24,550 nucleotides of DNA. Origin: JBJHCA01 sp050485785. GTDB lineage: Bacteria; Bacteroidota; Bacteroidia; Chitinophagales; Saprospiraceae. Location: assembly GCA_050485785.1 (NCBI GenBank), contig JBJHCA010000050.1:1-24550 (forward strand). Reading direction: 5' to 3'. The notes below the pieces were generated by a model. It worked only from the letters and a program-made list of their open reading frames with translations. It ran no database searches and had not been told where the DNA came from. The position numbers and the translations under genes are program-made. Position 1 is the first letter of the stretch. Every line of letters begins with the position of its first letter. This document shows, one piece after another, positions 1 to 8,294 of the stretch.

Positions 1-10
1 GGCGTGAAAA

Positions 11-93
11 AATGTCATTCAAGGCAGAGAAAAAAGCCATCGCTGTTTGAGTGCGAAGCACGAGTTTGATGGCTTTCTGCCATGGAAGGCATT
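11..93. repeat. Long imperfect inverted repeat (hairpin)
   Basis: Bases 33-41 (AAAGCCATC) are the exact reverse complement of 68-76, and GGCAG at 23-27 pairs with CTGCC at 77-81. Outward, 11-22 pairs imperfectly with 82-93. The loop has its own small palindrome, GTGC-GAA-GCAC, at 51-61. The arms differ in length by a few A residues. It could be a REP- or MITE-like element or the end of an unseen upstream gene's transcript. No T-run follows, so I do not call it a terminator. Confidence 0.55.
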
Positions 94-120
94 TTAGCCT
101 GTTCTGCGGCAGCGGCGGGG

Positions 121-228
121 TTTTTGGCTACTTTTTGACCTGTAGCAAAAAGTAGCTATAAGCGGACGCTGAAAATGAAGAGCTAAGGCTTCACTGATGG
201 CCTTATCATTGCAAATCAGAACCCCGCA
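121..228. repeat. Structured 108-bp repeat, copy 1
   Basis: This aligns without gaps to 586-693 (my hand count is about 80 of 108 identical). It contains a perfect 11-bp stem, 127-137 with 146-156, around an 8-base loop. The 17-base block AGCGGACGCTGAAAATG at 161-177 is identical in the other copy, and the 3' end AACCCCGCA is nearly so. In this copy only, GCGGGGTT at 115-122 is the inverted complement of AACCCCGC at 220-227, so the whole element could close on itself. Confidence 0.75.
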
Positions 229-585
229 TCCTCTACGTCAGAAAATAGAGAATGAACCACACATTTCACCAATCACACAGAGGACAGGAGCAGCAATTAG
301 AGCATAATGGTCAAAAGGCACAAAGCCAAATCCAGGTCAATGTCAAAATGGCCATCCGCCGCCAAACGACAAAAGTTAAAAGACCGGCCATCACCGTTAT
401 AGGCCATGGCCGCCGGAAAATCCGTCAAGTTGCCTGTGCTGTTTGAGCCTTAGTGTAATCAATGAAGAACCCATAAGCTCAACAATTAAAACAGCAAGAA
501 AAAAAGCCGGAGACCAAGGCGAGTTTCACAGGCAATAGGATTTTACAAGAGCCATGGCCGTAGAAAAACGGTGGCAGCCTTGCCT

Positions 586-693
586 TTTTTGGTGCCTTTT
601 TGTGGCAAGACAAAAAGGTAGAAGGAGCGGACGCTGAAAATGTAAAGCCAGGGTTTCACTGATTGCCAAATCATTGCATATCAAAACCCCGCA
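586..693. repeat. Structured 108-bp repeat, copy 2
   Basis: Second copy, offset 465 bp from the first. The stem pairs 593-602 with 611-620 around an 8-base loop. Compared with copy 1, two stem pairs are changed on both sides (C-G to T-A, A-T to C-G) and a third becomes a G-T wobble, so pairing is kept although the sequence differs. The shared AGCGGACGCTGAAAATG block is at 626-642. The outer GCGGGG arm seen in copy 1 is missing. Confidence 0.72.
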
Positions 694-843
694 ATTTTCT
701 TGTTAAAAATAAACATACTTCAACCTACAGCCATCATTAGCTCATAAAACAAGACGATACGTCACAGCCATACATGAAACACAGCAGACAGAAAGAATAA
801 CAGGTAATTTGCTAATTTTACCCGGCCAAACATCACCTACAGT

Positions 844-1722
844 ATGCTAACATCCATGACCGGTTTTTCGAACCGAACCTATGCCGTTGGAAACCGGACA
901 TTCAGTATAGAGATCAGGTCTATCAACAGCCGGAGCTTTGATTTTAAATGCCGCCTGCCTTCAGGATTAAGAAGCCATGAGATTACTTTGCGCAAACTGA
1001 TTCAGGATGTCCTGATCAGGGGTAAGGTTGATATGGTGATTGACGACAGAACCGGCAAATCGGATGAGGCACAATTGTTGGATGCAGCCCTGATTTCGCA
1101 GTTGTATGCTGAGGTCAAGGCAATGGCTTACCAGTTGGGAGAGCCGGCATCCGGATTATTAAGTGACGTACTCAGGCTACCTCAGGTGAATGAACAACAA
1201 AATGTTATGTATGAAGAAGAGGAACTGGAACAGCTGTATACCTGCTTGAAACAATCCTGTGAAGAACTGATGGAGCACAGAAGGGAAGAAGGTGCTGCCA
1301 TGGCTGAAGATATGCTGACGGCAGCGGATGGAATATTGAAGTACATGGTCAGGATAGAAGAACACGAGACAGCCCGCATGCAGCAGTTCAGACAGCGCAT
1401 TTTAGGTTCACTGGAAAAGCTGATGGGCAAGGCTGACTATGACCGGTCGAGGTTTGAGCAGGAAATGCTTTACTACATTGAGAAGCTCGACATTAATGAG
1501 GAAAAGGTGAGGTTGCAGCAGCATCTCAGGTATTTTGAAGAAGTGGTGCGCAATAATGGCCAGATTGAGAAGGGCAAAAAGATCAGTTTTATCGGCCAGG
1601 AAATAGGACGTGAAATCAATACCATGGGCTCTAAGGCCAATTATGCTCCCATACAGCATTTGGTGGTTGGCATGAAGGAGGAACTGGAAAAAATAAAGGA
1701 GCAAACACTCAATTTGCTTTAA
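844..1722 (+). CDS. yicC: YicC family endoribonuclease-like protein
   Basis: A 292-residue protein of normal family length. The N-terminus has the SMTGF signature (residues 4-8) followed by the IEIRSINSR segment and RGKVDM typical of the YicC N-domain. The C-terminus carries the DUF1732 hallmark EINTMGSKAN (257-266), then LVVGMKEELEKIKEQ. E. coli YicC is an oligomeric RNase linked to small-RNA turnover, and I infer a similar cytosolic role. The first ATG fits the family start. It lies 85 bp upstream of gmk on the same strand, a pairing conserved widely in bacteria, so the two are probably co-transcribed. Nothing looks broken. Confidence 0.95.
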   Translation: MLTSMTGFSNRTYAVGNRTFSIEIRSINSRSFDFKCRLPSGLRSHEITLRKLIQDVLIRGKVDMVIDDRTGKSDEAQLLDAALISQLYAEVKAMAYQLGEPASGLLSDVLRLPQVNEQQNVMYEEEELEQLYTCLKQSCEELMEHRREEGAAMAEDMLTAADGILKYMVRIEEHETARMQQFRQRILGSLEKLMGKADYDRSRFEQEMLYYIEKLDINEEKVRLQQHLRYFEEVVRNNGQIEKGKKISFIGQEIGREINTMGSKANYAPIQHLVVGMKEELEKIKEQTLNLL

Positions 1723-1807
1723 TTGGCAATGAACAGCCGGAAAAAATGCCAAAATACACAATGGAGCTTTGGTTTCTACGGTCACAATATGGAAATAGCA
1801 GGGGCAA

Positions 1808-2425
1808 ATGACGACTAAGGCAGCAAAACCCGGACAACAGGTGGTAGTACTTACTGCACCGTCGGGAGCGGGAAAAACTTCTGTGGCCAGGCAACTGCTC
1901 AAAGCAATGCCCGGGCTGGATTTTTCAGTTTCAGCTACTACCCGTGCAGCAAGGGACAATGAAAAGCACGGGGTGCATTATTATTTTTTGTCACCCCGGG
2001 AATTCAGGGAAAAAATAGATGCCGGCGAATTTCTCGAATTTGTTGAAGTATATGAGGGTCAATATTACGGAAGTTTGCTGAGCGAGGTGGAAAGGCTGAA
2101 CCGGATGGGAAAAACTGCCTTGTTCGATATTGACGTTAACGGTGCACAAAACATTAAAAATTACTTTGGAAAACAATCTCTTGTTATATTTGTAGCGCCA
2201 CCATCCCGTGAAGTATTGCGCAAGCGTTTGCTGCAGCGCAATACCGAAACTCCGGAAAGTTTCAGCAAAAGGATGGAGCGGGTGGATTACGAGCTTTCAT
2301 TTGCGGACAGTTTCGACCATTGCGTTGTGAACGATGAGCTGGAGCAAACCGTAGAGGAAGTGAGCAAACTAGTACAAAACTTTTTAAAACACGGGTATGG
2401 AGAGTATCAAAACCCTGACCACTAA
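1808..2425 (+). CDS. gmk: Guanylate kinase
   Basis: This enzyme phosphorylates GMP to GDP with ATP in purine nucleotide metabolism. The 205-residue length is standard. The P-loop APSGAGKT is at residues 17-24 and the GMP-binding segment TTRAAR is at 44-49, followed by GVHYYF. The conserved EFLEFVEVYEGQYYGS and DIDVNGAQNIK (the usual DIDVQGA) follow, then the lid with RLLQRNTE. The start is two codons before a lysine-rich lead, and the P-loop position is normal. Its 3' end overlaps the apaG start by 29 bp in another frame, implying a tight operon of yicC, gmk and apaG. Confidence 0.97.
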   Translation: MTTKAAKPGQQVVVLTAPSGAGKTSVARQLLKAMPGLDFSVSATTRAARDNEKHGVHYYFLSPREFREKIDAGEFLEFVEVYEGQYYGSLLSEVERLNRMGKTALFDIDVNGAQNIKNYFGKQSLVIFVAPPSREVLRKRLLQRNTETPESFSKRMERVDYELSFADSFDHCVVNDELEQTVEEVSKLVQNFLKHGYGEYQNPDH

Positions 2426-2792
2426 CGGCGTTAAGATCAGTGTTGAAACCCATTACCGGCCTGATCACAGCGATCCGCGGGAAAGCCGTTTTGTTTTTGC
2501 CTACCGCATTACAATTCAGAACCTGAGCCAGCATACTGTTCAACTGATGCGCCGCTATTGGTTAATAACCGATTCAGACGGCGTGCGGCGCGAAGTAGAG
2601 GGCGATGGGGTTATTGGCGAAAAACCAGTGCTGAAAACCGGTGAATTGCATCAGTATTCTTCGGGTTGTCATCTGGGATCAGAAATTGGATCCATGGAAG
2701 GGCACTATACCATGATGAATACCGAAACCGGCGAGCTGTTTGTGGTGTACATTCCCCGATTCCGCCTCACGGCACCGCAAAAGCTCAACTAA
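2397..2792 (+). CDS. apaG: ApaG domain protein (DUF525)
   Basis: A 131-residue single-domain protein with the ApaG fibronectin-like fold signature. The run VEGDGVIGEKPVL at 67-79 contains the GxGxxG element, followed by the conserved YSSGCHLGSEIGSMEGHYTM. E. coli ApaG is 125 residues. Its biochemical role is unsettled: it has been linked to Co/Mg homeostasis, and the domain also occurs in some F-box and polymerase-associated proteins. The ATG inside gmk is the only start that keeps the usual N-terminal NGVKISVETHY strand, so the 29-bp overlap with gmk is probably real and suggests translational coupling. Confidence 0.93.
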   Translation: MESIKTLTTNGVKISVETHYRPDHSDPRESRFVFAYRITIQNLSQHTVQLMRRYWLITDSDGVRREVEGDGVIGEKPVLKTGELHQYSSGCHLGSEIGSMEGHYTMMNTETGELFVVYIPRFRLTAPQKLN

Positions 2793-2834
2793 CCTTTGGG
2801 CAGCCTGTAAAGTTGCCTTGACAAATTGCTCTAG

Positions 2835-3863
2835 ATGCAAAAAATCCAAGCCGCCGTGCTAGGCCTTGGCCACATTGGAAAGAGGCATGCCTCCATGATC
2901 ATGCAGCATCCCGACATGGATCTGACTGCTACGGCAGATATTCTCGCCGCTGAAATGACCGGTTTCGATCAACAAGGGGTACCGGTGTACAACTCACTTA
3001 GCGAACTGCTTAGCCGGACACCTTCCCTGGATGTGGTTCATATTTGTACTCCCAACGGATTGCACGCTTCACAAGCCATTAACTGTCTCGAAGCCGGCAA
3101 ACATGTAGTGATCGAAAAGCCCATGGCCCTTACCCGTGCCGACTGTGAACAGATCATTCATGCGGCATTTCGTCATCACCGTCATGTATTTTGCGTAATG
3201 CAAAACCGTTACAGCCCGCCATCGCAATGGCTTAAAAAGATGGTGGACGAAGGCAAGCTAGGCAACATACTTCAGGTGCAGATCAATTGCTTCTGGAACC
3301 GGGATCAACGATATTACCTGCCCAATGGCAAACCTCACCCCTGGCATGGAGACCACGGACTCGACGGCGGGGTGTTGTTTACGCAGTTTTCCCATTTTAT
3401 CGATACCCTGTTCTGGGTTTTTGGGGATATCGCCAACATATCGGCCCGGCAATTCAACCACACTCATCAGGGAATTACCCCTTTTCCAGACAGCGGAATC
3501 GCCGTGTTTGATCTGGTTCGCGGTGGCAGTGGCGTTTTGCACTTCACCACTTCAGTGTGGGATCAAAACATGGAAAGCAGCATCGCAGTCATTGGCACCC
3601 GCGGCAGCCTTAAAGTTGGCGGGCAGTACATGGACCGGGTTGAGTATTGCCACGTAATGGATTACGAACGCGAAGCCCTCCAAGCCACGAACCCGCCAAA
3701 TAATTACGGGCCTTACCAGGGCTCTGCAGCCAATCATGCCATGGTGATCGACAATATTGCCGGGGTTATTAGAAATGGCAACGCGGTTACCACCAATGCC
3801 CTGGAAGGACTTAAAGTAGTGGATATGATACAGCGCATCCACGAGGCAGCACTTCAGGCCTGA
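2835..3863 (+). CDS. Gfo/Idh/MocA family NAD(P)-dependent oxidoreductase
   Basis: A 342-residue cytosolic enzyme. The N-terminal Rossmann fold shows GLGHIGKRH (10-18). The family's EKP motif is at 94-96, within GKHVVIEKPMALT, and the lysine normally acts in catalysis or cofactor contact. The C-terminal beta-sheet domain carries GLDGGVLFTQFSHFIDTL with H187 in the usual His position. NRYSPPSQWLKKMVDEGKLG and WHGDHGLDGG resemble the WlbA/WbpB-type sugar-nucleotide 3-dehydrogenases that act on UDP-GlcNAc uronates. Substrate cannot be assigned from sequence alone, and no other sugar-nucleotide genes are nearby. It starts 42 bp after apaG and may be read from the same transcript. Confidence 0.88.
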   Translation: MQKIQAAVLGLGHIGKRHASMIMQHPDMDLTATADILAAEMTGFDQQGVPVYNSLSELLSRTPSLDVVHICTPNGLHASQAINCLEAGKHVVIEKPMALTRADCEQIIHAAFRHHRHVFCVMQNRYSPPSQWLKKMVDEGKLGNILQVQINCFWNRDQRYYLPNGKPHPWHGDHGLDGGVLFTQFSHFIDTLFWVFGDIANISARQFNHTHQGITPFPDSGIAVFDLVRGGSGVLHFTTSVWDQNMESSIAVIGTRGSLKVGGQYMDRVEYCHVMDYEREALQATNPPNNYGPYQGSAANHAMVIDNIAGVIRNGNAVTTNALEGLKVVDMIQRIHEAALQA

Positions 3864-4056
3864 TCCTGCATTTTTGCGGTAACGGTTTCTACACGTTGTG
3901 GATTTTTTTCTACAGATTTTGTGCAGTTTGAAGTTCAAGTTGACTTGTCAATGTTTTGAATAACAGTTTGTTGTGCGGGGTTTCCTGGTTTTGGCACGGT
4001 AGTGGTAATTAAGAAGGTAGTTCACACGAAATAAAACTTACTAAAGTACAACAGTT

Positions 4057-4374
4057 ATGAAAAATGTGATTATGATAGTACTGGCTATAATGTTTTTGGG
4101 GACATCTTCCCTGATGGCTCAAAAAACAGAAGCTCAGGCTCGCATGGCTGAAGAAGAAAAGGCGGTGCAACAGGATGAACGCAAAGAAATTTCAGCCGCC
4201 GATCTGCCTGCTCCGGTAGTAACCACCCTGGCCGGTGAAAACTTCCGCGAATGGACAATCCGCAAGGTGTACAAAATCAAAAGAGGTGATTCAGAGCTTT
4301 ATGAAGTAAGCCTGACCAACGGTTCCGAAAATGTAACTGTAACGCTGGACAAAAACGGCAACCTGATCAGGTAA
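4057..4374 (+). CDS. Small secreted PepSY-like protein
   Basis: A 105-residue protein with a clear signal peptide: KN, then a hydrophobic stretch VIMIVLAIMFLG, then SSLMAQ with cleavage likely near residue 21 or 22. The mature part begins with an acidic/lysine helix (about 25-45). It ends with a beta-rich domain in which YEVSLTNG..NVTVTLDKNGNLI resembles the end of PepSY-like (DUF2874) repeats, which typically read YEVEL..G..v.fD.dGnv. Expected location is the periplasm. It stands alone with 193 bp upstream and a strong terminator downstream, so it is probably its own transcription unit. Function is unknown. Confidence 0.75.
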   Translation: MKNVIMIVLAIMFLGTSSLMAQKTEAQARMAEEEKAVQQDERKEISAADLPAPVVTTLAGENFREWTIRKVYKIKRGDSELYEVSLTNGSENVTVTLDKNGNLIR

Positions 4375-4490
4375 GTACAGCAATTGAATCAATAGCCTCT
4401 CAGGCATAGTATGTTAGACAATGGAATATTAATCTGAAATCCTGCCTGCCTTTTACACTAAAGGCATTCATCATAATTGGCCCCTAATCT

Positions 4491-4527
4491 GGTCGGAGTT
4501 CCTACCTATACTCTCCGACCTTTTTTT
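4491..4527 (+). terminator. Rho-independent terminator
   Basis: GGTCGGAG (4491-4498) and CTCCGACC (4513-4520) form a perfect 8-bp G/C-rich stem around a 14-base loop, followed at once by seven T residues (4521-4527). It lies 117 bp after the stop of the small secreted PepSY-like gene and faces the right way to end that transcript. Confidence 0.9.
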
Positions 4528-4682
4528 ATTGGTACAAGCCGGTGAACACCTTGCAAAATCCCGCCTGGTGTATGAAAGAAAAATTGTGGTCCCCGGTACT
4601 CTTCGCATAGGTCTGCAATAACCCACTGTATTGCCGTACATGGGTTAAACCTGGTGTGGCCAGCGTATTGAACTGAATTTAA

Positions 4683-4690
4683 TATATTTG
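4683..4690 (+). promoter_or_regulatory. Bacteroidota-type -7 element for the hybrid kinase gene
   Basis: TATATTTG is an exact match to the phylum's -7 consensus TAnnTTTG, 100 bp upstream of the hybrid kinase ATG. I see no good -33 TTTG at the expected distance, so this rests on one element only. Confidence 0.45.
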
Positions 4691-4790
4691 CAATAGTGTT
4701 TCAATCAACAAAACAGGGGTGCTGCTGACCGGCACAGCCGGAACTTAAAGTGAAGCCCGGCAGTTTTTACTGTTGTATTCAACCTGAGGA

Positions 4791-7313
4791 ATGGCCAAGA
4801 GCAAACCACAACCCTATTTGGAGTCAACGCTGGGCAAAGTAATTGCAGCCGTGGTACTGGGTACAGCGGCATTGCTGGTTTACTGGTCAGGTACCCGCCT
4901 GGCTTTCGATGAAGTGCTGGGTACGGTAGAAACAGCTACTGCACCCAATGAGCGGCTTTATCTGGTCAATAAATTGTTTCGCGACATCATCAGGCTCGAT
5001 CAGGAACAGCGTATGCTGGCCGTAGAGCAGCCCGGCAATGTAAGCGGTTACACAATCCGATCCAGTGAGGAGATCCATCAAACCATGGATGAACTGCGTT
5101 GGGTGCTGGCTTCCGATTCGGTCCAGCTCAACCGGCTTGATGATATGCGGGGCGTATTGGAAGAACGCGATCGGCTTTTTCTCAACTACATCAGCCTGCG
5201 CAGTGATCTTATGAGCAACAAGGGATTGAGTGCCCAGGTGCGCTCACTGGCCGGTATGCTGGGTGAATCACGCCGAAAACCAACGGAGCAATTGGTTACC
5301 GGCCAAAGTACCCGCACCCGCACTACCACCATACTTCCAGCCGATACCATACGAATAGAACCGGAACCTGAGCGTCCATCCATGTTGAGGCGGGTGTTTG
5401 GTGGCAGACGAGCCAGTGAAATTGCCGTGGTCACACCGGTTACCATGGTAGAGGAGGAGGTAGACACCATTACCGACAGTGTGGTGATGACGGTGAATGA
5501 TTCCCTCGTAGCCTTGGTAGAATCACGTTTGCGCAATATTGAACGGGTACAGCAAATGCGAAGCACCCGCCTGCTGGAGTCGGAAATTGAGTTTCTTTCG
5601 GTGAGTGCGGCTCTCATCACCGAGCTGATCGATATTTTACACGAGATTGAGGATGATGAGATTGCAGCGTCTGAGGCAGATCAGGCTGCGGCCCGGCAAT
5701 TAGTGAGCGATGCGGTGGACAGATCGGTTTGGTTTCTCATTTTGCTTATCGGGGGTGCATTTGTGATGCTGTTTTTGGTAGCCACGGATATTTCCCGATC
5801 GCGGAAATACCGCCGTGAACTGGCCAGAGCCAAAGAGGCGGCTGAAAACCTCAGCCAGGTAAAACACAGATTTTTGGCCAATATGAGCCACGAGATCAGG
5901 ACGCCGCTGCAAACCATAGTGGGCTTTGCCGAGCAGATGCGAACCCAATCCAGAGCAGATCAAACTGCACTGGACGCCATTTTCCGCAGTTCGGTGCATT
6001 TGCTGCAGATCGTGAATGAAGTGCTCGATTATTCGCGCATAGTGTCCGGAAAATTTGTGTTTACCGATCAACCCTTCCGCGTGGCTGAAGTATTACATGA
6101 AGTAGCCGGCATACTGCGAAGCCAGGCAGTGAAAAAGGGACTTCAATTTGAGTTTGAGACCAATGCAGAAAACACTGATATCCTTATGGGCGATGCCTTC
6201 AGATTGAAACAAGTATTGATCAATCTGGGCGGTAATGCCGTTAAGTATACCCGTCAGGGTAAAGTTAGTCTGATAGCCGTGGTGAGATATGAAGATGAAA
6301 AGCCCATGCTTGAATTGCTGGTGGAAGACACCGGCATAGGCATGGAGGAAGAAGATCTGAAACGCATATTTGATGAGTTTGAACAGGCCGGGAAACCCGG
6401 TGAGATGCAGGCTTCCGGTACCGGGCTAGGGCTCAGTATTGCCAAGGCACTCATCACGGCGCAAAACGGTACTATACAGGTGAAAAGTGCCAAGGGTGAA
6501 GGCACTTCATTTTGGGTGATGATCCCTTTTACCAGGGCCGATTCGCTGCCTGAAACCGATGAAGCCAGGCCGGAATGGTTGCTTACGGGTGTTCATGCCC
6601 ACATTGGGAAAGTACTGATCATAGACGATGATCCGTATATACTGAAACTGTACCGGGAGATTTTACAGAAGCATGGGGTGGCATGCGAAACGCTTTTGCA
6701 GACATCGGGTGAGGAAACATTGCCCGAAGGCAAATTCTGTATGGTTTTTACGGATATACGCATGCCCGGCAAAGATGGCCTGATGTGGCTGGCTGAACTC
6801 AGGGCTTCACATGGAGAGGAATATCCCGTTATTGCAGCTACTGCCCAGGTGCTTCAGGAGGAAACCGCATCGCTGGTGGATGCCGGTTTTACGGATATTC
6901 TGCGCAAGCCGTTCAGGGAAGCTGATCTCATTGGCCTGGTGGCCAGATATGCCGGAAATGCCGGCAAAGAAACAGAAGCCATGGCAGGTAAAACTGAAGA
7001 ATCACTGACACCAGATCATGAAGATCTGTTTATTGCTGAAACCCGGATTGATCTTCAACAGGCCGGTACGGCATTATTGAGCAGCAGTTCTGAGAACCTG
7101 ACCCACGCACTGCACAGGATGGCCGGGAGGTTGGGGCAGGCCGGTCACAGAGATCTTTACGTGAGACTGCGGCGTGCCGAGGTGGATTTGAGAGATGCGG
7201 ATTTACGCGAAGAAGACAAGGAAGCGATAGCTGCTTTGCTCGCAGATGTAGAAAAACTCATCAAAACCCTGGCCCTGTATTCTACCGAAGAAAGTGCGCA
7301 AATAGGGGGCTGA
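4791..7313 (+). CDS. Hybrid sensor histidine kinase with receiver and HPt-like domains
   Basis: An 840-residue inner-membrane sensor. TM1 spans about 16-33 and TM2 about 313-331, enclosing a mostly helical extracytoplasmic region with a charged, Thr/Pro-rich middle (about 160-225). I recognise no ligand-binding fold in it. HisKA: H367 in NMSHEIRTPLQ. HATPase: N-box QVLINLGGNAVKYT, DTGIGM (513-518), FDEFEQAG, GTGLGLSIAK. Receiver: acidic pocket D612-D614, phospho-acceptor D655 in FTDIRMPG, T684, K706. The tail carries LHRMAGRLG with H775 and G779 spaced as in HPt domains. A full phosphorelay (H367 to D655 to H775) therefore seems present in one chain. No separate DNA-binding output regulator is in the window. 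The gene is convergent with the Cache-like lipoprotein. Confidence 0.95.
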   Translation: MAKSKPQPYLESTLGKVIAAVVLGTAALLVYWSGTRLAFDEVLGTVETATAPNERLYLVNKLFRDIIRLDQEQRMLAVEQPGNVSGYTIRSSEEIHQTMDELRWVLASDSVQLNRLDDMRGVLEERDRLFLNYISLRSDLMSNKGLSAQVRSLAGMLGESRRKPTEQLVTGQSTRTRTTTILPADTIRIEPEPERPSMLRRVFGGRRASEIAVVTPVTMVEEEVDTITDSVVMTVNDSLVALVESRLRNIERVQQMRSTRLLESEIEFLSVSAALITELIDILHEIEDDEIAASEADQAAARQLVSDAVDRSVWFLILLIGGAFVMLFLVATDISRSRKYRRELARAKEAAENLSQVKHRFLANMSHEIRTPLQTIVGFAEQMRTQSRADQTALDAIFRSSVHLLQIVNEVLDYSRIVSGKFVFTDQPFRVAEVLHEVAGILRSQAVKKGLQFEFETNAENTDILMGDAFRLKQVLINLGGNAVKYTRQGKVSLIAVVRYEDEKPMLELLVEDTGIGMEEEDLKRIFDEFEQAGKPGEMQASGTGLGLSIAKALITAQNGTIQVKSAKGEGTSFWVMIPFTRADSLPETDEARPEWLLTGVHAHIGKVLIIDDDPYILKLYREILQKHGVACETLLQTSGEETLPEGKFCMVFTDIRMPGKDGLMWLAELRASHGEEYPVIAATAQVLQEETASLVDAGFTDILRKPFREADLIGLVARYAGNAGKETEAMAGKTEESLTPDHEDLFIAETRIDLQQAGTALLSSSSENLTHALHRMAGRLGQAGHRDLYVRLRRAEVDLRDADLREEDKEAIAALLADVEKLIKTLALYSTEESAQIGG

Positions 7314-7390
7314 TCAGGTAGTAGAAACTGAGCTCGGGAAAATTGACAGGGCACAGCCCGCCATGAAATGACCGGAACATGAGCAGCGGC

Positions 7391-8200
7391 TCAATCCACC
7401 GGAATTACCCAGACCACCCTCCATTGGTTGCCATGTAAGGAAAAGCTGTCCCAGTAAGCCATTTTGGTTACTGTGGTGGATGTGCCAGCCTGAAAAAAGG
7501 AATAAGTAGTTTCGCCATTGTGATCGGCGGCAATTTTTTGAGCGGCTGCAAGCAGATCCGGAAAATCCTGATAAAGCGGATCAGTGAGCACATTGAGGCC
7601 AATTTCTTCTTCGTCCTCATCGTAGAGCACCAGGCCTGTGGTTTCCATTACCCAGATTTCAAAGTCCTGCCCGGCGGTAATGGGTTCAATAATGCGTTTA
7701 AGCAATGCTGCCGGTTCAAACACCATATTGATAGCACCCAAAACCTGCCCGGACTGCATGATGGGATGCATATCCACGGCAGCGTAATACCCTTCGGCAA
7801 CCATTAAGGTATTGCTCAAAACGGGTTCGCCGGATTGAAATGACTGGATGATGTGCTCCTGTTGGCTGACGTCAGACCCTTCGTATATCTGGTACATTTC
7901 AGGTTCAATAAGCTGGATAATGCCTTCAGGAGTGATGAAAACAAACTCACGGGCCAATGTCGATTCACCGTACAGGTATTGCAGGGCCTGCCTCATTTCC
8001 GCTGAGTCCACACCGGAAACCGAAAACTGATCAATAACCGGATTAATGACTGCATGGGCTGAGTCGAAGGAAGCTTTCAGTGCAATAACCACTTCATTGA
8101 TTTGTTGCGGGAAAAAAATGGGATCATCCTCGCTTTTTTTTTGGCAGCCGGTAATGAAAAGACACAGGGCGGGCAACAGGAATATTGTACGCAAGCGCAT
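7391..8200 (-). CDS. Lipoprotein with Cache/PDC-like sensor domain
   Basis: A 269-residue predicted lipoprotein. The signal ends ITGC, with C19 as the lipid attachment site. The mature domain runs through a long N-terminal helix, then VFITPEGIIQLIEPE, a HPIMQSGQVLGAINMVFEP strand-turn-strand, and a second half with IWVMETTGLVLYDEDEEEIGLN. That pattern (helix, sheet, 'x-p-G-x-i', 'lgainm') is like PDC/Cache sensor domains of chemoreceptors and kinases. There is no transmembrane signalling part, so it would be a free periplasm-facing sensor or binding subunit. An exact TACATTTG promoter element lies 38 bp upstream. Codons 20-23, just after the lipobox Cys, contain a run of nine A residues on the coding strand. 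Confidence 0.72.
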   Translation of the reverse strand: MRLRTIFLLPALCLFITGCQKKSEDDPIFFPQQINEVVIALKASFDSAHAVINPVIDQFSVSGVDSAEMRQALQYLYGESTLAREFVFITPEGIIQLIEPEMYQIYEGSDVSQQEHIIQSFQSGEPVLSNTLMVAEGYYAAVDMHPIMQSGQVLGAINMVFEPAALLKRIIEPITAGQDFEIWVMETTGLVLYDEDEEEIGLNVLTDPLYQDFPDLLAAAQKIAADHNGETTYSFFQAGTSTTVTKMAYWDSFSLHGNQWRVVWVIPVD

Positions 8201-8238
8201 GAGATACAGTTTTTATGAGGCCGAACGGCAGGCCGCGA

Positions 8239-8246
8239 CAAATGTA
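8239..8246 (-). promoter_or_regulatory. -7 element for the Cache-like lipoprotein gene
   Basis: Read on the minus strand this is TACATTTG, an exact TAnnTTTG match. A start site a few bases downstream would give a leader of roughly 33 bases before the ATG at 8200. It implies the lipoprotein gene has its own promoter although it follows the cryptochrome gene on the same strand. Confidence 0.55.
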
Positions 8247-8294
8247 TAGAAACTCCATGTAAATTTCGGTGTTCAGCGAGGCAAATAAGGCAGT

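Larger units (their letters stand above)
1..843. other. Gene-free, repeat-rich leader region
   Basis: I see no convincing gene here. One reading frame at 252-446 encodes a basic, low-complexity 64-residue product without recognisable features and lies between repeats, so I do not call it. The region holds a long imperfect hairpin (11-93) and two diverged copies of a structured 108-bp repeat (121-228 and 586-693). The decamer GCCATGGCCG also occurs twice between and beside the repeats. The 60 bases before the yicC start show no exact TAnnTTTG promoter element. Confidence 0.6.
4375..4790. other. Intergenic region with terminator and promoter
   Basis: Apart from the terminator at 4491-4527 and a promoter-like TATATTTG at 4683-4690, I see no gene or conserved RNA here. 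Short frames on both strands lack starts or recognisable sequence. Confidence 0.6.

Noticed and set aside
252..446. 64-residue plus-strand frame
   Set aside because: Basic, low-complexity, no domain or promoter, and lies among repeats.
7349..7359. GGGC-ACA-GCCC hairpin between convergent kinase and lipoprotein genes
   Set aside because: Only a 4-bp stem and no T-run on either strand, so not supported as a terminator.
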